This document shows positions 1 to 4,781 of a stretch of DNA of 5,118 nt, in pieces (position 1 is the first letter of the stretch; each line of letters begins with the position of its first letter). Both the position numbers and the translations under genes were made by a program. The DNA comes from Actinomycetota bacterium (GTDB taxonomy: Bacteria > Actinomycetota > Actinomycetes > Actinomycetales > Microbacteriaceae). The notes below the pieces were generated by a model. The model did not search any database and was not told the DNA's origin. It saw only the letters and a list, made by a program, of their open reading frames with translations. The stretch spans positions 1 to 5,118 of the forward strand of contig VGAV01000215.1 of assembly GCA_016870695.1 (NCBI GenBank), read 5' to 3'.

Positions 1-240
1 GCGGCGGGCGCGGGCGGCGCGGCGCTTGAGGGCGCGACGCTCGTCCTCGGAGAGACCGCCCCACACGCCAGAGTCCTGACCGCTCTCGAGGGCGTACTGC
101 AGGCAGACCTCGGTCACCGTGCAGCGTGCGCAGACCGACTTGGCCTTCTCGATCTGGTCGACGGCCGGGCCGGTGTTGCCGACGGGGAAGAACAGCTCGG
201 GGTCGACGGTCAGGCAGGCTGCTTTATCACGCCAGTCCAT
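1..240 (-). CDS. whiB1: WhiB-family Fe-S transcriptional regulator, WhiB1-like (3' end cut by window edge)
   Basis: Eighty codons are visible with no stop before the window edge; WhiB1 proteins are about 84 residues, so only a few are missing. The four cysteines that bind the [4Fe-4S] cluster are at C9, C37, C40 and C46 (C-x27-C-x2-C-x5-C). The family turn GVWGG is at 58-62 and is followed by SEDERR and a basic tail (KRRAARARR) of the kind used for DNA contact. The N-terminus MDWRDKAAC and DPELFFPVGN (13-22) match WhiB1 of mycobacteria closely. WhiB1 is a cytoplasmic NO-responsive regulator that binds the housekeeping sigma factor region 4 (family knowledge). The ATG start is supported by AAGGAG at 248-253, seven bases upstream. 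It is transcribed away from the membrane-protein gene, across a region rich in inverted repeats. Membership of the family is near certain; the exact subclass is inferred from sequence wording and neighbourhood. Confidence 0.95.
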   Translation of the reverse strand, partial: MDWRDKAACLTVDPELFFPVGNTGPAVDQIEKAKSVCARCTVTEVCLQYALESGQDSGVWGGLSEDERRALKRRAARARR

Positions 241-305
241 GGGGGTGCTCCTTGTTGCGAAAATCTCTTGTGATTCGGGCACCGGTGTTCGGGTCCGGTA
301 CCCTT

Positions 306-335
306 GTGGGAAATGCGAGCGATTGCTCGCCCCAC
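306..335. repeat. Bulged inverted repeat in the whiB upstream region
   Basis: The inner arms GCGAGC (315-320) and GCTCGC (325-330) flank a GATT loop. The outer arms GTGGG (306-310) and CCCAC (331-335) continue the pairing, with a 4-nt AAAT bulge on the left side, giving 11 base pairs in total. There is no T-run after it on either strand, so it does not look like an intrinsic terminator. It lies between two divergent starts, so an operator or a leader RNA fold is more likely. The function is unknown. Confidence 0.6.
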
Positions 336-337
336 GT

Positions 338-377
338 CGCTGTGGGAGCACACGGCTTTTTCCATGCTCCCACAGCG
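338..377. repeat. Perfect 13-bp inverted repeat between divergent genes
   Basis: CGCTGTGGGAGCA (338-350) and its exact reverse complement TGCTCCCACAGCG (365-377) are separated by 14 nt that include TTTTT. Pairing does not extend further inward or outward. The heptamer TGTGGGA inside each arm also occurs at 305-311, just left of the first hairpin, so there are three copies in about 70 bp (two direct, one inverted). The position between the whiB start (240, leftward) and the membrane-protein start (458, rightward) suggests a dimer-binding operator or an RNA stem in a 5' leader. I recognise no known operator consensus here. Confidence 0.75.
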
Positions 378-457
378 CTTCCGGCCGATCAAGAGGTAAC
401 CGGCAGGTTTCCAGCGAGCAACGTCGGCGAAACATGTCTCCGAGAGGATGCCGCTTC

Positions 458-841
458 ATGCCGGTCCGTCTTCTGGCCGCCGCCGTCCTGGCCGTCGAGG
501 CGATCGGCATCCTGGCCCTGGCGGCATGGCAGGTCGTCGCCCTCGCCGGCGGCGACACCGACTCCGTCACCAGCTCGATCGCACTCATCGTGCTCACCGT
601 CATCGGAGCGGTCGCCGTCGGCGCCTTCGCCGTGGCGACGGCGCGCGGGGTGTCGGCGGGCCGGTCCGGCGGGATCGTGACCCAGCTGCTCATCCTGTCG
701 GTGGCGCTCGGCGCCGTCACGGGGGAGTGGGCCGAGCCCGGTGTCGCGGCGCTGATCGCCGTGCCGGCCGTGGTCGGCCTGATCCTGCTGATCCTCGCCG
801 TGCGTCAGGCGGCGCCGCGCACGCGTCGCGACGGCGCCTGA
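458..841 (+). CDS. Small integral membrane protein, four predicted helices, function unknown
   Basis: The product is 127 residues and dominated by Ala, Val, Leu and Ile. Four hydrophobic segments are visible at about residues 4-30, 39-62, 73-89 and 93-115. They are joined by short loops (GGDTDS; ARGVSAGRS; GEWAEP) and followed by a basic C-terminus (RQAAPRTRRDGA), which suggests a cytoplasmic tail. I recognise no catalytic or binding motif and no named family. I chose the ATG at 458 because GAGAGGA (442-448) sits nine bases upstream and the protein then opens directly into helix 1. The in-frame ATG at 434 has no comparable ribosome site and would add only MSPRGCRF. It is divergent from whiB and convergent with bcp. 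Its last codons and stop lie in the first unit of a 36-bp tandem duplication. It appears to be a real gene of the poorly characterised actinobacterial small-membrane-protein type. Confidence 0.75.
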   Translation: MPVRLLAAAVLAVEAIGILALAAWQVVALAGGDTDSVTSSIALIVLTVIGAVAVGAFAVATARGVSAGRSGGIVTQLLILSVALGAVTGEWAEPGVAALIAVPAVVGLILLILAVRQAAPRTRRDGA

Positions 842-893
842 GAGTCGGCGGCCTGGGCGCGTCGCGACGGCGCCGGAGAGTCGGCGCCCTGCG
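822..893. repeat. 36-bp tandem duplication across the 3' end of the membrane-protein gene
   Basis: Bases 822-857 and 858-893 match at 33 of 36 positions (differences at 839/875, 851/887 and 856/892). The first unit carries the last six codons of the membrane-protein gene and its TGA stop; in the second unit the same T is G, so the TGA reads GGA. The unit length is a multiple of three. The duplication fills most of the 58-bp gap between the convergent membrane-protein and bcp genes. Confidence 0.85.
869..888. terminator. Candidate stem-loop between convergent genes
   Basis: GGCGCC (869-874) and GGCGCC (883-888), each self-complementary, can pair across an 8-nt GGAGAGTC loop. The stem lies between the stops of two convergent genes (841 and 900), where a bidirectional terminator is expected. 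There is no T-run on either side, so it would be a non-canonical GC-hairpin terminator at best. The equivalent first repeat unit has GGCGGC in place of the right arm, so it forms a weaker stem. Confidence 0.35.
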
Positions 894-899
894 CGCGAC

Positions 900-1373
900 T
901 CAGGCCGCGGTGAGGCCGAGCGTCTTGCGCAGACGCGCGACGTGACCCGTCGCCTTGACGTTGTAGAGCGCCTCGACGACGGCGCCCTCCTCGTCGACCA
1001 CGAAGGTCGAGCGGAGCACGCCGGTGATCGTCTTGCCGTAGTTCTGCTTCTCGCCCCAGGCGCCGTACGCCTCGTGCACGGCGTGGTCGGGGTCGCTGAG
1101 CAGCGGGAAGGTCAGGCCGTCGCTGTCGCGGAACGCGCGCAGCTTCTCGGGGGTGTCGCGCGAGATGCCCAGCACCGTGTAGCCGGCCCCCTGCAGCGAG
1201 GCGAGGCTGTCGCGGAAGTCGCACGCCTGCGTGGTGCAGCCGGGCGTCTGCGCCGCCGGGTAGAAGTAGAGGATGACGCGGCGACCGCGGAAGTCGCTCA
1301 GCGAGACGGGGTGCTCGTCCTGGTCGAGCAGGGTGAAGTCGGGCGCGGCGGAGCCGGGTTCGAGGTTCGTCAC
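900..1373 (-). CDS. bcp: Thioredoxin-dependent thiol peroxidase, BCP/PrxQ-type peroxiredoxin
   Basis: This 157-residue cytoplasmic peroxiredoxin reduces hydrogen peroxide and organic hydroperoxides using thioredoxin. The peroxidatic cysteine is C46 in TPGCTTQAC, and the resolving cysteine C51 follows at the spacing typical of atypical 2-Cys BCP enzymes (C-x4-C). The active-site Thr/Pro (T43, P44) and the conserved Arg of RSTFVVD (R121) are present. The opening LEPGSAAPDFTLLDQD is standard for the family and the length is normal. The start is GTG at 1373, overlapping the rsgA stop as GTGA. The bcp frame meets a TAG at 1383-1385 just upstream, so no longer form is possible. A GGAGG at 1375-1379 is only one base from the GTG, too close for a usual Shine-Dalgarno, so translation probably depends on reinitiation after rsgA. 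It is the last gene of the aroA-rsgA-bcp operon. Confidence 0.95.
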   Translation of the reverse strand: MTNLEPGSAAPDFTLLDQDEHPVSLSDFRGRRVILYFYPAAQTPGCTTQACDFRDSLASLQGAGYTVLGISRDTPEKLRAFRDSDGLTFPLLSDPDHAVHEAYGAWGEKQNYGKTITGVLRSTFVVDEEGAVVEALYNVKATGHVARLRKTLGLTAA

Positions 1374-2431
1374 CCCTCCAGCCTAGAGCGCTCGATCGCC
1401 TGGAACGTCGTCAGCAGCCGGTGCAGCGAGTCCAGTCGGGCGGGTCCGCCGGGACCCAGGCGACCGGATGCCACGGCCTCCGCGATCGCGCAGTCCGGGG
1501 CGTCGGGCAGGTGGGTGCAGCCGCGGGGGCACTCCTCCGCGACGGCGGCGAGGTCGGTGAATGCCCCGAGCACGTTCGACGGATCGACGTGCCCCAGCCC
1601 GAAGGAGCGGACGCCCGGGGTGTCGATGACCCAGCCGGAGCCGCCCGCCCCGCGGTAGCGCAGCGACACGGCGGAGGACGACGTGTGCCGGCCGCGGCCG
1701 GTGACGACGTTGACGTGCCCGATCGCCCGTTCGGAGCCCGTAAGAGCGTTCACGAGCGTGGACTTGCCCACCCCCGAGTGGCCGACGAACACCGTCGAGT
1801 GCCCCACGAGGGCATCGCCGATGCGCTCGACCGGCATGTCGCCCTGCGCGCTCGTGAACACGCGGAGGTCGACGCCCTCGAAGTGGGCGAGGAAGTCGCT
1901 CGGGTCGGCGAGGTCGGTCTTCGTGACGACGAGCATCGGGCGGATGCCGGCGTCCAGCGCCGCGACGAGGTAGCGGTCGACGAGCCGCGCGCGGGGCTCG
2001 GGGTCGGCGGCGGCGACGACGATCAGCATCTGGTCGGCGTTGGCGACGATGACGCGCTCCACCTGGTCGGTGTCGTCCGCGCTGCGGCGGAGCAGCGACG
2101 TCCGTTCCTCGATGCCGACGATGCGGCCGAGGGTGCCCTCGTCGCCCGACAGGTCCCCGACGACGCGGGCGCGGTCGCCGTTGACGATGGGCTGCTTGCG
2201 CAGCTCGCGGGCGCGGGTGGCCAGGATGCGGCGCTCGTCCGGTCCGTCCTCGTCGACGAGCACCGTGTAGCGGCCGCGATCCACGCCGAGCACGCGCGCG
2301 ATCTGCGCGTCGGCGTGCGCCGGACGCCGCTTGGTCCGCGGACGGTTCGCCTTCGGATTCGGGCGGACCCGGATGGACGACTCGTCGTAGTCGAGATCGT
2401 CGTCGTCGTCGCTGTCGTCGAGCCAGCTCAC
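1370..2431 (-). CDS. rsgA: Ribosome small-subunit-dependent GTPase RsgA
   Basis: RsgA (YjeQ/YloQ) is a circularly permuted GTPase that acts in late 30S subunit maturation. The 353-residue product shows the permuted motif order: G4 as TKTD (170-173), then G1 GHSGVGKS (217-224), G2 around GRGRHTSS (245-252, T250), and G3 DTPG (270-273). An OB-fold region occupies about 43-112. The C-terminal zinc site uses C301, C305, H307 and C314. The N-terminus is a strongly acidic run (residues 5-17, nine Asp of 13) followed by a basic stretch (RPNPKANRPRTKRRPAH), a layout I associate with actinobacterial RsgA. The start is GTG at 2431, three bases after the aroA stop. No strong Shine-Dalgarno is visible, so coupling to aroA translation is likely. 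Its stop overlaps the bcp start. Confidence 0.96.
   Translation of the reverse strand: MSWLDDSDDDDDLDYDESSIRVRPNPKANRPRTKRRPAHADAQIARVLGVDRGRYTVLVDEDGPDERRILATRARELRKQPIVNGDRARVVGDLSGDEGTLGRIVGIEERTSLLRRSADDTDQVERVIVANADQMLIVVAAADPEPRARLVDRYLVAALDAGIRPMLVVTKTDLADPSDFLAHFEGVDLRVFTSAQGDMPVERIGDALVGHSTVFVGHSGVGKSTLVNALTGSERAIGHVNVVTGRGRHTSSSAVSLRYRGAGGSGWVIDTPGVRSFGLGHVDPSNVLGAFTDLAAVAEECPRGCTHLPDAPDCAIAEAVASGRLGPGGPARLDSLHRLLTTFQAIERSRLEG
2397..2420. repeat. TCG trinucleotide tract encoding the RsgA acidic N-terminus
   Basis: Five TCG units (2397-2411) and two more at 2415-2420 on the + strand read as GAC aspartate codons in rsgA, giving D8-D12 and D5-D6. Such codon-homogeneous tracts can change length by slippage without a frameshift. 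Confidence 0.6.
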
Positions 2432-2434
2432 GCG

Positions 2435-3778
2435 TCAGCCCGTGGCATCCATCCCCAGCATGATCCGCCAGAGCGCGGCGAACTGGGGGAGGGTCTTGGC
2501 GGTCGTCCCGATCTCGTCCACGCGGACGCCGGGGACCCGCAGACCGATGAGCGCGCCGGTCGTCGCGAGACGGTGGTCGTGGTGCGCCTTCCACTCGCCG
2601 CCACGCAGGGGGCGGGGGACGATCCGGATGCCGTCGGGCAGCTCGTGCGCCTCGCCGCCGAGCGAGCGCAGATTGCCCACGAGAGCGGCGATGCGATCGG
2701 TCTCGTGCCCGCGGATGTGGCCGATGCCGTGCAGCGTCGTCGGACCGTCGGCGAACGCCGCCAGGCCGAAGATGGTCGGCGCCAGCTCTCCGGCGGCCGA
2801 CAGGTCGAGCTCGACGCCGGAGATGCCCTCCCCGGCTGAGACGGTGAGGTTGCCGCCGCGGCGGACGACCCGGGCCCCCATCTCGGTGAGGATGTCGCCG
2901 AGCAGGGCGCCCGGCTGCGTCGAGTGCAGCGGCCATCCGGTGACGGTGACGGACCCGCCGACCACCATGGCGGCCGCGAGGAACGGCGCCGCGTTGGACA
3001 GGTCGGGCTCGATGGCGACGTCCTTGGCCCGCACGGGGCCGGCGGGCACGATCCATTCGCCCGGCGCCGGGCGCTCGACATGGATGCCGCGGTGCCCGAG
3101 GGCCTCGACGGTCATGTCGATGTGGGGCACGCTCGGCAGGCGCGAGCCGACATGGCGCAGGCGCAGGCCGACGTCGAAGCGGGGGGCGGCCAGGAGCAGC
3201 CCCGAGACGAACTGGCTCGACTGGCTCGCGTCGATGTCGACCTCGCCGCCGCGGATGTGGCCGTGGCCGCGGACCGAGAACGGGAGGGCCCAGTGCCCGC
3301 CGTCGTCGATGTCGACGCCGACGTCGCGAAGGGCGGAGATCATCGTGCCCATCGGGCGGTGCAGCGCGCTCTCGTGCGCCGTGACGAGGACGTCGCCGCG
3401 GGCGAGGCCCGCGACGGGGGCGACGAAGCGCATCACCGTGCCCGCCTGCCCGCAGTCGACCGTCGTGTCACCGGTGAACGCCGACGGCGGGGTGACGAGG
3501 AGGTCGGGTCCGTAGGGGGAGTCGGTGGGGACGTCCTCGATGGTCACGCCGAGCGCGCGCAGCGCGCCGACCATGCGGGCCGAGTCGTCGGAGTGCAGCG
3601 GGGCGTGGAGCATGCCCGGGCCGTCGGCGATGGCGGCGAGGACGAGCTCGCGGTTGGTCAGCGACTTCGATCCGGGCACCGTGATCGCGGCATCCAGGAC
3701 TCCGTCGGCGACGGGCGCGTCCCAGGGGCCGCGCGGGGCGGCGGAGGGGGAGAGCGGGGAATACCCGTGGTCGGTCAT
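2435..3778 (-). CDS. aroA: 3-phosphoshikimate 1-carboxyvinyltransferase (EPSP synthase)
   Basis: This enzyme joins phosphoenolpyruvate to shikimate-3-phosphate, the sixth step of the shikimate pathway, in the cytoplasm. The 447-residue protein has the full set of family signatures: PGSKSLTNR (35-43; K38 and R43 contact substrate), [10 protein letters not shown] (109-118), RPMG (141-144), the shikimate-phosphate loop SQSSQF (185-190), GHETDR (357-362), HDHR (400-403; R403) and AKTLPQF (427-433; K428). The position of the catalytic Asp of E. coli (D313) is Glu here (E331), as in other actinobacterial enzymes as I recall them. Residue F118 stands where E. coli has P101. The ATG at 3778 gives an N-terminus of about 30 residues before the first core strand, slightly long. 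Only AGGAA three bases upstream could act as ribosome site, so a leaderless or very short leader is possible. It is first in the operon with rsgA and bcp and divergent from sigH. Confidence 0.96.
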   Translation of the reverse strand: MTDHGYSPLSPSAAPRGPWDAPVADGVLDAAITVPGSKSLTNRELVLAAIADGPGMLHAPLHSDDSARMVGALRALGVTIEDVPTDSPYGPDLLVTPPSAFTGDTTVDCGQAGTVMRFVAPVAGLARGDVLVTAHESALHRPMGTMISALRDVGVDIDDGGHWALPFSVRGHGHIRGGEVDIDASQSSQFVSGLLLAAPRFDVGLRLRHVGSRLPSVPHIDMTVEALGHRGIHVERPAPGEWIVPAGPVRAKDVAIEPDLSNAAPFLAAAMVVGGSVTVTGWPLHSTQPGALLGDILTEMGARVVRRGGNLTVSAGEGISGVELDLSAAGELAPTIFGLAAFADGPTTLHGIGHIRGHETDRIAALVGNLRSLGGEAHELPDGIRIVPRPLRGGEWKAHHDHRLATTGALIGLRVPGVRVDEIGTTAKTLPQFAALWRIMLGMDATG

Positions 3779-3783
3779 CGGTT
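3757..3783 (+). promoter_or_regulatory. SigR/SigH-type ECF promoter driving the sigma gene (autoregulatory)
   Basis: GGGAAT (3757-3762) and GTT (3781-3783) have an 18-nt spacer counted from the T of GGAAT. This matches the SigR/SigH consensus of actinobacteria (GGAAT-N18-GTT). Transcription would start near 3789-3792, leaving about 20 nt of leader that contains the sigma gene's ribosome site. The -35 element lies inside codons 6-8 of the divergent aroA. The implied function is positive autoregulation of the sigma/anti-sigma pair under thiol oxidation. Confidence 0.8.
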
Positions 3784-3786
3784 CCT

Positions 3787-3815
3787 ACCCTACTGAAAGG
3801 GGGACGAAACGTGAC
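3787..3815 (-). promoter_or_regulatory. Candidate aroA promoter, overlapping the sigma promoter region
   Basis: On the minus strand TAGGGT (3792-3787) fits a TANNNT -10 element eight bases before the aroA ATG. GTCACG (3815-3810), at 17-nt spacing, is only a 3/6 match to TTGACA. The location is right for a leaderless or near-leaderless aroA transcript, but the -35 is weak. Confidence 0.4.
3797..3804 (+). promoter_or_regulatory. Ribosome binding site that supports the GTG start of the sigma gene
   Basis: AAGGGGGA ends six bases before the GTG at 3811. It is by far the best Shine-Dalgarno near this gene; the later ATG pair at 3877/3880 has none. It therefore favours translation of the long form from the SigR-type transcript. 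Confidence 0.75.
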
Positions 3816-4473
3816 CGCACTTCTCGAGCGCGAGACCGTCCAGTGGCCGGCGGACACGCCGGACGTAGACTGGCGCATGATGGACGACACGGCAGATGCG
3901 ACGGAGCCCCGCGCGCAGTTCGAAGAGCAGGCGCTGCCCTTCATGGACCAGCTCTATGCGGCGGCGATGCGCATGACGCGCAACCCCGCCGATGCGGCGG
4001 ACCTCGTGCAGGAGACCTTCGTGAAGGCCTTCGGCTCGTGGGCCTCGTTCACGCAGGGCACGAACCTGAAGGCCTGGCTGTACCGCATCCTGACGAACAC
4101 GTACATCAACACGTACCGCAAGAAGCAGCGCGAGCCCTACCAGAGCGCGATCGACGACCTGGAGGACTGGCAGCTCGGCGGTGCCGAGTCGACCACCGCC
4201 ACCAGTGCCCGGTCCGCCGAAGCCGAGGCCATCGACCACATGCCCGCGTCGGTCGTCAAGGACGCGCTGCAGTCGATCCCCGAGGATTTCCGGATGGCGG
4301 TGTACCTCGCCGACGTCGAGGGCTTCGCCTACCAGGAGATCGCCGACATCATGAAAACCCCGATCGGCACGGTCATGAGCCGTCTGCACCGCGGCCGGCG
4401 GCTGCTGCGAGACCTGCTGTCGGACTACGCGAAGGAGCGCGGCTACCAGGCCGCGACGGGAGTGAAGAAATGA
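3811..4473 (+). CDS. sigH: ECF RNA polymerase sigma factor, SigH/SigR type (thiol-oxidative stress)
   Basis: The product is 220 residues from GTG. Sigma region 2 spans about 36-108, with [11 protein letters not shown] (64-74) and the promoter-melting/-10 segment [24 protein letters not shown] (85-108), which is almost the SigH/SigR wording. A Ser/Thr/Ala-rich linker (about 110-142) leads to region 4 (about 145-205), with [24 protein letters not shown] and the recognition helix [15 protein letters not shown] (183-197). In the known system the sigma directs thiol-redox and proteostasis genes when its zinc anti-sigma is oxidised. That partner is encoded next, overlapping by ATGA. A promoter of its own type precedes it at 3757-3783. 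The first 22 residues ([19 protein letters not shown]) precede a Met-Met pair at 23-24, where the conserved part could also begin; the shorter form would be 198 or 197 residues. Either or both forms may be made. Confidence 0.93.
   Translation: MTALLERETVQWPADTPDVDWRMMDDTADATEPRAQFEEQALPFMDQLYAAAMRMTRNPADAADLVQETFVKAFGSWASFTQGTNLKAWLYRILTNTYINTYRKKQREPYQSAIDDLEDWQLGGAESTTATSARSAEAEAIDHMPASVVKDALQSIPEDFRMAVYLADVEGFAYQEIADIMKTPIGTVMSRLHRGRRLLRDLLSDYAKERGYQAATGVKK
3866..3871 (+). promoter_or_regulatory. Candidate internal -10 element for a short, leaderless sigma form
   Basis: TAGACT matches TANNNT and lies five bases before ATG 3877 (in frame, codon 23) and eight before ATG 3880. The 17-nt-spaced -35 (GTGGCC, 3843-3848) matches TTGACA at only 3 of 6. 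The arrangement resembles the stronger leaderless promoter found at 4747-4775 in this window, but it also reads as ordinary codons (Val-Asp-Trp), so chance is possible. Confidence 0.4.
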
Positions 4474-4712
4474 GCGACTGCGGCTGCGACAAGGCACGGC
4501 GCGACCTGGAGGAGTACCTCCGCAACGAGGTGTGCAAGACGGAGCACAACGACATCCGCGAACACCTCGAGAACTGCCCCGGATGCCAGGACGAGGCGCT
4601 CGTCGCCCGCACCCTGACCGAGGTGGTCGCACGGGCCTGCAAGGAGACGGCTCCCGACGAGCTGCGCGACCAGGTGCTCACGCGCCTGCGCTCGATCCAG
4701 GCGACGCACTAG
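4470..4712 (+). CDS. rsrA: Zinc-binding redox anti-sigma factor, RsrA/RshA type (ZAS family)
   Basis: This 80-residue protein carries the ZAS signature H-x3-C-x2-C as HLENCPGC (H32, C36, C39). The fourth zinc ligand is supplied by an N-terminal cysteine; alignment by eye places C6 at the position of RsrA C11. The family holds its ECF sigma inactive in the cytoplasm and releases it when oxidation forms a disulfide and expels zinc. Other cysteines are C4, C22 and C57; C57 aligns with the RsrA C61/C62 pair. The helical core ([38 protein letters not shown]) matches RsrA, and the long C-terminal tail of Streptomyces RsrA is absent. GGGAG (4458-4462) lies seven bases before the ATG. The ATG overlaps the sigma stop as ATGA, so sigma and anti-sigma are translationally coupled, which suits a stoichiometric pair. 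Confidence 0.93.
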   Translation: MSDCGCDKARRDLEEYLRNEVCKTEHNDIREHLENCPGCQDEALVARTLTEVVARACKETAPDELRDQVLTRLRSIQATH

Positions 4713-4714
4713 CC

Positions 4715-4751
4715 GTCCGGGCTCCCGCGATCCGGGACAAGCCCGCCGGAC
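4715..4751 (+). terminator. Nested stem-loop after the anti-sigma gene, weak terminator candidate
   Basis: An inner perfect stem TCCCG (4723-4727) / CGGGA (4733-4737) closes a CGATC loop. Outside it GTCC-GGGC (4715-4722) can pair with GCCC (4741-4744) and GGAC (4748-4751), with a small right-side bulge. It follows the anti-sigma stop by two bases but has no T-run, and its right end overlaps the -35 of the next promoter. Termination is therefore uncertain. Confidence 0.35.
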
Positions 4752-4775
4752 ACTGACGCCGGCCCTCCCTAGGCT
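4747..4775 (+). promoter_or_regulatory. Housekeeping-type leaderless promoter for the GNAT gene
   Basis: The -35 CGGACA (4747-4752, 4/6 to TTGACA), a 17-nt spacer, and the -10 TAGGCT (4770-4775, TANNNT) are followed by six bases and then the ATG at 4782. That puts the transcription start at or next to the A of the start codon. The only purine run nearby (GGGGG, 4776-4780) is one base from the ATG, too close for a ribosome site, which supports leaderless expression. Confidence 0.65.
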
Positions 4776-4781
4776 GGGGGC

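Noticed and set aside
269..284. A CRP-like site upstream of whiB (TGTGA with a distant CAC)
   Set aside because: In M. tuberculosis whiB1 is CRP-controlled, so I looked. The right half-site reads CACCG instead of TCACA and the GTG-to-CAC spacing is one base short, so it does not qualify.
306..377. The hairpins as Rho-independent terminators or a CRISPR-like array
   Set aside because: Neither stem is followed by a T-run, no gene ends there, and there are only two non-identical palindromes without regular spacers.
448..945. An overlapping + strand ORF of 165 codons across the membrane gene and into the bcp 3' end
   Set aside because: It is extremely Arg/Pro-rich, a typical shadow frame of high-GC DNA, and runs antisense into bcp. 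The 458 frame has the ribosome site and coherent membrane helices.
1421..2839. A long + strand ORF (472 codons) opposite rsgA and aroA
   Set aside because: It is a high-GC antisense shadow rich in Ala, Gly, Arg, Val and Asp, with no recognisable domain or ribosome site.
1383..3056. A 557-codon minus-strand ORF antisense to nothing but overlapping rsgA and aroA in another frame
   Set aside because: The composition is Arg/Ala/Pro/His-rich with no motif, while the overlapped frames encode unmistakable RsgA and AroA.
2435..3778. AroA as a glyphosate-insensitive class variant
   Set aside because: F118 replaces the E. coli P101 equivalent and E331 replaces D313, but these are what I expect for ordinary actinobacterial enzymes, and the glycine/threonine of AGT (G113, T114) are unchanged.
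3760..3785. A second SigR-like promoter on the minus strand (GGAAC-N16-GTA)
   Set aside because: The spacer is two bases short, the -10 is imperfect, and transcription would begin inside aroA after its start codon.
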